From NCBI GenBank assembly GCA_029261065.1, contig JAJDCB010000002.1:1-37865 (forward strand): a stretch of 37,865 bases of DNA, read 5' to 3'. The DNA comes from Candidatus Omnitrophota bacterium (GTDB taxonomy: Bacteria > Omnitrophota > Gorgyraeia > Zapsychrales > Zapsychraceae). Position 1 is the stretch's first letter. Each line of letters opens with the position of its first letter. Both the position numbers and the translations under genes were made by a program. Of the stretch, positions 31,801 through 37,865 are shown one piece after another. The notes under the pieces were generated by a model, which saw only the letters and a program-made list of their open reading frames with translations, searched no databases and was not told the DNA's origin.

Positions 31801-34800
31801 AATCTTTCATAAAGAATCGTTCCGGTTCCCTGAGGGCTACTATTATCATTCACTGTAATCGTAACCATGGCTGAAGCACTCTCTTCTCCATCATCCGCCG
31901 TTAAACGAAGAACATAAATTCCAGCAACACTAAAACTCGCCGTTGTACCTTCCGCATTCGCATTACCAAACGTCACATCTCCAGGACCACTAACCTTACT
32001 CCATGTTTGTGTGACACTCGCTGGTGGATTAGGTAAACCATCGTCGCTAACCGTTCCCTCTAATGTCGCTGATGCAAGTAATGTTATCGTTGCATCTGTG
32101 CCAGCATTAACAGTTGGAACTTGATTAACTGGCGGCAAATTTGAGAAACTACCACTCACGTTATCAAAAACAGTTGTATTGATTTGCGCAGCATCATGAG
32201 ATGTCACCGCAAGACCAATATAAACATCCGTTCCCATCACAATATTTAGAACGCCTCCCACTTGCGTCCAATTGGTTCCATCACTTGATTCATATCCTGT
32301 AAAACTATTTCCACTGCGCACTAACCTTACCCAACGCGGCGCACTCGAATTTGGACCTGCCGTATGATAAGATCGATCCCCTTGTGTGTGCCGGTGTTGC
32401 CAAGCAATGCCATTTGAGACGGTCTGCGCCATAAAAGCATGTTTAGAGTTTGATGCAAAGCTTTCTCTTATCATGACCCCTACTTTGGCCCATGCATTTG
32501 TATTTTCTATGGAACTCACTCGAGCGACAATCTCCCCATCTCCGGATAAAGATTGATACACATAATGAAACGCATCATCATGTCCCCAAATATCATGACC
32601 GGCACCATTAACGGTTATATTCCCAGCACTCTCCGTATAACTTCCATCAAAACCTAGAGCATTCCCTACATCTGTGCTTAGCCAACTTTGTGGTGAGGCA
32701 ACAGGATTAACCACGACAGACACATCATCTGAAATTGATAACGCTCCATCATCCGCCGTTAAACGAAGAACATAAGTTCCATCCACACTAAAACTCGCTG
32801 TTGTATCTTCTGCACTCGCATTACCGAACGTGACAGTTCCAGGACCACTGACCTTACTCCATGTTTGTGTTACGCTTGCAGGTGGATTGGGCAAACCATC
32901 ATCACTAACCGTTGCGTTTAATATGGCTGTTGCAGGCAATGTTATCATGTCATCACCCCCCGCATTCACACTTGGCGCCTGGTTCGAGGTTGGTGCGTAT
33001 AAACTAAATAAATATTCTTGCGGTACTAGTTCTCGAGGAACATACGGATGCACCCATTCTAATGTTGCGGACGCATCACCTGTATGATCAACATATTCAA
33101 TCTTAATGTTATATTCTAAGTCTGCAACAAGATTGGCCGTTCCTACGGATGTTGATGGAACTGTCGAAGACCATTGATCCACAACTAAAATATCATTAAG
33201 CCACATCCGGTAACCTTCATCCGCCGAAATATAAAGATGATTCCATCCTGTAAATTTTGGCGTAACCTTTCCTGTCCAGCGTATGGTTACGGCATCATTA
33301 TTTAATAAAGCATGCGGCGCGCCTGCACCCCAGTCAAAATTGATAACGGGATCAATACGTGTAGCCATTAACGTTTCAAAGTTTTCTCCGTTAAAATATT
33401 CCGCTTTTAAACCGTCGCCGGTACTTTGTGCGGAAGCAGATCCCACGCCAAGGATATAGGGTTCGATCCAGGCGGTGAAGATGTGGGTGGTGGTGGATTT
33501 TATTTTGCTTAAGAGCGTGTGGATTCCTGTTCGCTTTGTCATTCCCGCGGAAGCGGGAATCTTATTACTTGCGAGCGCACGGGTTCCCGATGTCTCGGGA
33601 ACGACAGTTCCTTCGGAAACGACAGGATACGCTTCTTCAACTCCCCTAAGAAACGATTGCGTCCCCACCCCCTTAGGCAACAAACCCTCATCATTCGATA
33701 TCGCCTTAATCTGCCCAGCATCATCGTATTCATAAAACACCTTTGTCCCATTAGGATAAGTCACATCTAATAATTCATTAAGCCCCCCATAACTACGTTC
33801 CACCTGATTAGGAATATTGTTGATGTCTTTAATCGATTGAATCTCACGACCCAATTGATCGTATTTAAAATCCGTGACACCATTATCATAAACGGCTTGT
33901 GTAAGACGACCTTTCGAATTTAAATCTAAAGGATTGTCGTAAACGTAGGACACGTCAAGGGTACCGCCATCATTTTTATTGGTTAAACGGTTTAAGTCAT
34001 CGTAAACAAAATTAATGATTTGATTTTTGGCATCGGTTTGTTTGATTAAATTCCCGCTGACATCATATTCATAACTCCACACCCCCATATCCGGATCATC
34101 CATACTAATCTTTCGTCCCAAGGTGTCATAGGTGATAAGGGTTTCGTTATTGTGAGCATCAATCGTTTTCGATAAATTCCCTTCCGAATCGTATTGATAT
34201 TGTGTCTGGGCGTAAAGGGTATAATTACTTATTGGATAATGAATTGATCGGCCATCGGCACCTGTATATTCGCGTTTGCGAATTAACCGACCATAGGCAT
34301 CAAAATCTGATTCTTGTTTATGACCATTCTCATTTATAGAAATCGTCGTCCAATCGTCATACGCCACACTCGCAAAACTACCATCAGGATTGATACTCTT
34401 AACGGCTCGCCCCATCGCGTCATACTCAACGGTTGAGTGAACCTTACTCGTATCGATGGCGATAACATCATTCATTGGTGCTGTACTAAAATAAGGTATG
34501 TACTGTTTAATCGCTAACCCGCGCGAATTAAATTCTGTCTGTCCACCCAACACAAAACGCCCCGTCTCTCCGCTAGAAGATTTGGATTGAATCGTGCGGC
34601 CCATGCCATCAACAAAACCAATCGTATCAATCGTCTGAGCTTCTCCGTGTTTAACCCGACGTTTTGTTCTTACTTGTGCATAGGTAGGAAAGAATTCGTA
34701 CTCTGTTATTAGAGTAGGAAAGGAAATAGAATCTAACGGCGAAATGGTTTTAACCAGCCGTCCAAAATCATCATAAGAACGCATCCCTTCTTGATCGTTT

Positions 34801-37787
34801 GGATCGGTTGTTGATTTTAACTGACCCCACAATCCCTTAAACCCATCCCCACTATCTTGCAACACACCATTGACTCCGTAATACTCATTAACCACACTGT
34901 GTGCGATCGCATTTTGTGTGCTTAACGGATAGAGATGATACGTTGTATCGTAGGTGATAGATGTTGTTTTGTTGCGTGGATCCGTTGTGCTTAACAAATT
35001 GCCATAAGTATCGTAAGTATACGTTATTGTTGGTGTCTGCGCGCCACCCCAATCTTCCTTTTTCGTTAATAATCCCTTAAGCGGATTGGCGGTGTTTGAT
35101 TGATTATCATAATAAAACCATGTCTTTCTCATCTCATTGTTATTATGATTCTTGACAACCGTTAAACGCGGTAAACTAGCAACGTAATTATTCGATGAGG
35201 TGTTATTGACATAAAAACTCTCAACCGTGCGAGTGTCCACACCGGTATCCGCTCCGCTCGTTAAATCAACTTCTCCTAATTGTACAGCCTTCGTCAGGTT
35301 ACCCAATTGAGGCGTTTCTTCATAAAAGAATTCTTCTGCTGTACGCTTGCCAGAACCATCCCCATCAAAAACAAAATTATCTTTGCGTGATAAATACACA
35401 AAATCAGAAACCCCCTCCACTAACTCAGAGCTCCACGTGGTTTCCGTTTTGGAATAACGATTACCCAACGCATCAAACGTCTCTTGCCTTTCAATGCGCC
35501 CTTTTAATAAATCATCTTGATGATAATGAGACTCAGTATAATTATTTTCCGGATCTTTAATCTTCACATACCCAAAACCACGAAACTCACGTTCATCTTG
35601 TTTCCATAATCCATTAGCGTACGCATATTCTGTTGTGTAAGCATCACCTAAACTATTTTGTGCTGTAATAGATTTAACAACACCAATAACAAAGGGCATA
35701 AAAGTATTATTTGTGTGAGCAGATGATCCATACACTATCGATGTAATTCCACCTACGCCGTTATCAATCGTCTTTAACATGTCTGCGCCATTACCGTCAT
35801 TAAGATAGAGCTTGGGCGTCTGTCCGTTGTAATGGATGAGAACATCTAACAATCCATCCGCATTGATATCCACAAGTTTGGTTCCCTTATTAACAAAATT
35901 CGCCTCCGCTGGCAAATCCCACGCCGTGTCTCTCTTCCAGCCATTGCCCGTATTAATAAAAGTAACCTTCTCACTCGCTGAGGCCACAATGAAATCATTT
36001 AAGCCGTCTCCATTTATATCCGTAACTTGCGTTGATCCATCTCCAAAACTGCCATAACCTAACGTAAAATACCATGGTTGAGATTGACCTGTTAAAGGCC
36101 AGTTGTGTCCATCATTTAATATGACCCTAGTATCACCGTTATTTTTATGAAATATGTCTGGAAGATTGTCTCCATTAAGATCCACCAAAAGTGCGCCACC
36201 CGCGAGAGACACATAATCAGAATCTGGAATGTTCCAACTCGTATCCAAACTCCAGCCCGGTTGATTATTCACGCCTCTATTAATAAATGTCTTATTCCCT
36301 ACCTGCCCATCATAGGAGTGGACATAATCGGCAAAACCATCCGCGTTTACATCGGCTAAAACCGTTCCGTTAAATATTTCTGTTCCTGATGTTTGATCAA
36401 CAATAGGTTCATCCAACGGTAAAGTCCATTGATTGTCTCTGACATAACCCGTTTGCGGATTATAAAGATACACTTCATTTTTTTTGTTGTTTTGATTCTG
36501 TTCATCTAAACGCTGAACCATATCATTGTAACCATCACCATTGACATCAGCGACACGCACTCCAAAATCAGAATCAAAATTTGTTTGAGGTTTGGTAAAG
36601 TCCCAGATCGCTCCAGGAAAAACAAGACTGGTATCCTGATTAAAATTGTTCGTCTTATCGTTAATATAAAATTCTCTATATTCAGGATTTCCCCCGTAAG
36701 ATTCAATCGCACGGATAATATCAGGATAAGCATCAGCATTAATATCCACAAACCGAATCCCCATATCGGAATCACGTGAAAATTCTTGTTTGGCAAACAT
36801 TAAAGAAGAAGAGGCACTCCACCCGCTGTCTAGGACAAATCCTTTTTGTTCTTGATAAGCAAATGTTAAAGGTGGTAAGGCTGGCACCGTAGGGTCTTGG
36901 GATTGCAGAGTGACAGATGTTAATAAATTTCGATCCGTGGCATTACTCACAGAATGACCTAAAAGATATTTTTTTTGTAACGCCCCTTCAACACTCACGT
37001 GAATTTCTTTCATAATCTTTTCCGTGCGCTGATAATATCCATTAATAAAATTAATCATATCATCATCACGCCCCGCATAAACAAAACTTACGTTCGCATA
37101 AGGAGCTAAAGAACTTTGAGTATGCCCTGTGTAATCAATACTTAAAGGGTAAATGCGATGCTGGTTCATGGAAGGATAGACTTGATCAGTATACTTATCT
37201 TGTAAATAACTAATCGTCATGTAATTGCCATGCACATCTTCTACTTTATTAAGACACCATTTTGCGACACGTGTCGTCACATTTGGATCGTATTCTTGGG
37301 AAGTTGGTGTTTCTCCAAATATATAATCTGTTCCGTTTTTATCCGTAACCTTCCAATAACTCCCATTAACAAACTCAATGCGCATAAACGCACCTTCATT
37401 TTTAGGGCGATATAGATTATTACCAATCGCAACCAACTCTTGATTCGATCCAGATTGTCTTATAATAAACGTATCTGTATTGTCATAATGAGGCACACCT
37501 CTCTTGTTAGATCGCTGAATCGAGCCCAATTCCAGAGACCAGCCGACACCTAAAGGTCCGTTGGTGATGCTGGAATTGTATTGAAGCGCAATATTAGGTT
37601 GAATACCAGCACGCCCAGAGGGCACGTCAATCGGTATAGAATAATTCGCACTTCCCGATTGCGGATCGACTTCGGCTGCGAGTGCGCAAAACTGAGATAA
37701 TGGATTTCCCGCGGCTGCGTGCGCGGGGGTTATGGCGGTGGTGCTTAGGAAAATGAATGTTGTTAGTAGAATTGATAGGTGTTTCAT
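28893..37787 (-). CDS. Giant exported Rhs/Tc-like polymorphic toxin with inserted PA14-PKD cassette and Hint domain
   Basis: About 2,964 residues from the ATG at 37787, which has AAGGAG at ideal spacing and starts a signal peptide (MKHLSILLTTFIFLSTTAIT...AHA). Approximate order: SpvB-like N-terminus (27-330); six FG-GAP/VCBS-type repeats (340-650, e.g. VADVNGDGYNDMV); TcB-like middle (660-900); YD repeats (925-1370); a linker encoded by dispersed-repeat DNA (1388-1418, IPASAGMTKR); PA14-like (1459-1595); PKD-like (1604-1695); a DUF1349/LamG-like lectin fold (1700-1883); PKD-like (1890-1981); a second PA14-like domain (1986-2150); more YD repeats (2166-2361); Hint C2368-N2498; Rhs core (2510-2655, ARYYDADLGRFIQAD); a Gly/Ala-rich hydrophobic stretch (2670-2790); and a C-terminal tip (about 2876-2964) with AGRALQKHGSR and GVRFRADGSFYSFLEP. 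From memory, that tip resembles a nuclease-like tip at the ends of other polymorphic toxins. Tc B-C proteins form a shell enclosing their toxin. A partner gene follows 18 bp downstream. Confidence 0.9.
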   Translation of the reverse strand: MKHLSILLTTFIFLSTTAITPAHAAAGNPLSQFCALAAEVDPQSGSANYSIPIDVPSGRAGIQPNIALQYNSSITNGPLGVGWSLELGSIQRSNKRGVPHYDNTDTFIIRQSGSNQELVAIGNNLYRPKNEGAFMRIEFVNGSYWKVTDKNGTDYIFGETPTSQEYDPNVTTRVAKWCLNKVEDVHGNYMTISYLQDKYTDQVYPSMNQHRIYPLSIDYTGHTQSSLAPYANVSFVYAGRDDDMINFINGYYQRTEKIMKEIHVSVEGALQKKYLLGHSVSNATDRNLLTSVTLQSQDPTVPALPPLTFAYQEQKGFVLDSGWSASSSLMFAKQEFSRDSDMGIRFVDINADAYPDIIRAIESYGGNPEYREFYINDKTNNFNQDTSLVFPGAIWDFTKPQTNFDSDFGVRVADVNGDGYNDMVQRLDEQNQNNKKNEVYLYNPQTGYVRDNQWTLPLDEPIVDQTSGTEIFNGTVLADVNADGFADYVHSYDGQVGNKTFINRGVNNQPGWSLDTSWNIPDSDYVSLAGGALLVDLNGDNLPDIFHKNNGDTRVILNDGHNWPLTGQSQPWYFTLGYGSFGDGSTQVTDINGDGLNDFIVASASEKVTFINTGNGWKRDTAWDLPAEANFVNKGTKLVDINADGLLDVLIHYNGQTPKLYLNDGNGADMLKTIDNGVGGITSIVYGSSAHTNNTFMPFVIGVVKSITAQNSLGDAYTTEYAYANGLWKQDEREFRGFGYVKIKDPENNYTESHYHQDDLLKGRIERQETFDALGNRYSKTETTWSSELVEGVSDFVYLSRKDNFVFDGDGSGKRTAEEFFYEETPQLGNLTKAVQLGEVDLTSGADTGVDTRTVESFYVNNTSSNNYVASLPRLTVVKNHNNNEMRKTWFYYDNQSNTANPLKGLLTKKEDWGGAQTPTITYTYDTYGNLLSTTDPRNKTTSITYDTTYHLYPLSTQNAIAHSVVNEYYGVNGVLQDSGDGFKGLWGQLKSTTDPNDQEGMRSYDDFGRLVKTISPLDSISFPTLITEYEFFPTYAQVRTKRRVKHGEAQTIDTIGFVDGMGRTIQSKSSSGETGRFVLGGQTEFNSRGLAIKQYIPYFSTAPMNDVIAIDTSKVHSTVEYDAMGRAVKSINPDGSFASVAYDDWTTISINENGHKQESDFDAYGRLIRKREYTGADGRSIHYPISNYTLYAQTQYQYDSEGNLSKTIDAHNNETLITYDTLGRKISMDDPDMGVWSYEYDVSGNLIKQTDAKNQIINFVYDDLNRLTNKNDGGTLDVSYVYDNPLDLNSKGRLTQAVYDNGVTDFKYDQLGREIQSIKDINNIPNQVERSYGGLNELLDVTYPNGTKVFYEYDDAGQIKAISNDEGLLPKGVGTQSFLRGVEEAYPVVSEGTVVPETSGTRALASNKIPASAGMTKRTGIHTLLSKIKSTTTHIFTAWIEPYILGVGSASAQSTGDGLKAEYFNGENFETLMATRIDPVINFDWGAGAPHALLNNDAVTIRWTGKVTPKFTGWNHLYISADEGYRMWLNDILVVDQWSSTVPSTSVGTANLVADLEYNIKIEYVDHTGDASATLEWVHPYVPRELVPQEYLFSLYAPTSNQAPSVNAGGDDMITLPATAILNATVSDDGLPNPPASVTQTWSKVSGPGTVTFGNASAEDTTASFSVDGTYVLRLTADDGALSISDDVSVVVNPVASPQSWLSTDVGNALGFDGSYTESAGNITVNGAGHDIWGHDDAFHYVYQSLSGDGEIVARVSSIENTNAWAKVGVMIRESFASNSKHAFMAQTVSNGIAWQHRHTQGDRSYHTAGPNSSAPRWVRLVRSGNSFTGYESSDGTNWTQVGGVLNIVMGTDVYIGLAVTSHDAAQINTTVFDNVSGSFSNLPPVNQVPTVNAGTDATITLLASATLEGTVSDDGLPNPPASVTQTWSKVSGPGDVTFGNANAEGTTASFSVAGIYVLRLTADDGEESASAMVTITVNDNSSPQGTGTILYERFDGIPGLAISDLTSHSSYPDNPTVSSEITILEGPVDYGSEYGTRIRGYIHPPVSGDYHFSISGDDFSEVYLSTDENPSNIGASPIAHVPGWTFSREWNKYPLEQKSDSIHLVAGNKYYIEVLHKERVGGDSIAVAWESASGVPFEVIPGAYLSPFDPTPFEPTVEQPTLFVSDVKYNAVGQIERIELGNGTVTTYTYDINQRLTRIYTVDSSDVAIQDLNYTYDSVGNILSIIDNVHSADQSFVYDDLSRLTQATGQTYGTKDYVYDEIGNILEKDGRSYAYGSRNVAGQLDAGPHAVISTTLGADVRSYSYDDNGNMLTKIKDGDTTDYIYDNENRLVEVKTNAQLLARFEYDGDGGRTKKIDYSETSGETCFLAGTEILLSDGSARAIEKLQVGDEVLSFDENLGKTVSATITQVFQSETTNEYYNINDRVKVTGSHPFYTNGNWKEISTFTEGETIVNLNLEAVKIKKQEKITSANSIPVYNIEVDSTHNYFAGGYLVHNKISYGEGGGTPKETTYVGSLFETDNNRDIKHIFLGNTRVASVTGGETIYFHQDHLGGANVTTDKDGVKKELTEYTPFGSLAKCERYGSTHEIAKYYFTGKELDEGVGLYYFEARYYDADLGRFIQADTIVPSVFNPQALNRYSYVINNPINLVDPDGHGFFSKLFKAFQDSFGAFVGGVLGSTAGAFAGGVACGAGCALVGAFVGGVAGSAAGTTIQHGGSFGANLSNAFIGSLPAVVGAGVGFATGGPGGAITGAIGGMIGGNAAIALINGGSFEDAAIAGIVTAAYIVAGGAYYKSVGSKVVQKGVDIHNARQAGSVVPIGAKSKTSSNAALNLDRGSEASSKQAINIVKKGEFGLENSDFIVDGKNFSVNNLIKSAKAPDRNNLSMAGRALQKHGSRQGSSFPNLKGGQARLNLAGESFVESTLKNTTSLYKSNRLGGIDVRNQNGTGVRFRADGSFYSFLEP
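33538..33625. repeat. Dispersed palindromes inside the giant Rhs reading frame
   Basis: GTCATTCCCGCGGAAGCGGG (33538-33560 with its final AAT) is followed by GTTCCCGATGTCTCGGGAAC (33583-33602) and a third arm pair GTTCC-TTC-GGAAAC (about 33606-33619). On the minus strand they are read in frame as the linker ending IPASAGMTKR. The same family is found between genes at 19661-19823, 22847-22950 and 24093-24116. Confidence 0.8.
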
Positions 37788-37827
37788 GATGATGCTCCTT
37801 TGCAACAGAGTGTATTGGGCGCATGAT

Positions 37828-37865
37828 AGAATAACCAAGGTACAAGTTACCCCGCCTTTGGCGGG
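37828..37865. mobile_element. Second copy (left end only) of the MITE-like element
   Basis: AGAATAACCAAGGTACAAG plus TTAC is identical over 23 bp to the left end of the element at 18844 (matching 18850-18872). It is followed by a hairpin CCCGCCTTTGGCGGG in the place of CGGCCTTTGGCCG. The rest lies outside the window. It sits about 40 bp upstream of the giant Rhs start. Confidence 0.75.

Noticed and set aside
33475-33770. Plus-strand open frames opposite the giant Rhs, with IPAEAGI-like peptides
   Set aside because: They arise from the dispersed palindrome read on the other strand and are antisense to a long coding frame.
20484-37787. The Hint domains as true splicing inteins with a homing endonuclease
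   Set aside because: Each is only 131 residues with no room for an endonuclease, and the residue after His-Asn is Lys instead of Cys, Ser or Thr.

Overview
This window comes from an AT-rich, Gram-negative (diderm) bacterium. It encodes at least ten lipobox-bearing lipoproteins, an outer-membrane beta-barrel ending in Phe, a BepA-like M48 protease, a PEP-CTERM protein, an HD-GYP signalling protein and Sec signal peptides. The mix of PEP-CTERM, RAYT transposase, TMTC-like TPR protein, Rhs/Tc-type giants and many dispersed palindromes would fit an environmental lineage such as Candidatus Omnitrophota, but a proteobacterium is not excluded; this is a weak inference. Every gene I can support, and the tRNA, lies on the minus strand, so the biological reading order is from high to low coordinates.

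Layout in transcription order (right to left). 37.8-28.3 kb: a giant exported SpvB/TcB-TcC-like Rhs protein of about 2,964 residues. It has a PA14-PKD-lectin-like-PKD-PA14 cassette inserted between its YD repeats, an embedded 131-residue Hint domain and a C-terminal toxin-like tip. A small cytosolic candidate immunity gene follows 18 bp downstream. 28.3-27.4 kb: a RAYT (REP-associated tyrosine transposase) between inverted hairpin ends, then a gene fragment. 27.4-24.1 kb: five small lipoproteins and a secreted protein. 23.9-23.0 kb: an outer-membrane barrel whose upstream region carries a 19-bp tandem array. 22.7-19.8 kb: a mini-Rhs, a paralogue of only the last part of the giant with its own signal peptide and the same Hint domain, followed by an exported partner. 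19.6-18.0 kb: a methyltransferase, a 260-bp MITE-like element with perfect 25-bp terminal inverted repeats (a second copy starts at the right window edge), and a lamin-tail PEP-CTERM protein. 17.9-14.8 kb: higBA toxin-antitoxin followed by a lipoprotein/M48 protease/lipoprotein run. 14.8-11.9 kb: a permuted palindromic element, a CheY-like regulator, serS, a membrane protein and tRNA-Ser(UGA). 11.8-6.0 kb: two exported YwqK-family repeat proteins flanking an HD-GYP c-di-GMP phosphodiesterase and a tyrosine recombinase that lacks several catalytic residues. 5.9-0 kb: a TMTC-like membrane TPR protein, then a lipoprotein/epimerase/aminotransferase/Rossmann-protein operon for sugar-nucleotide or surface-polysaccharide synthesis.

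The main theme is surface and secretion biology: polymorphic toxins, lipoproteins and glycan enzymes in a stretch loaded with palindromic mobile repeats. The strongest unusual signals are the paired Rhs proteins sharing a non-canonical Hint domain (His-Asn followed by Lys), the adhesin-like cassette inside an Rhs shell with dispersed-repeat DNA translated at its border, and several families of palindromic elements.
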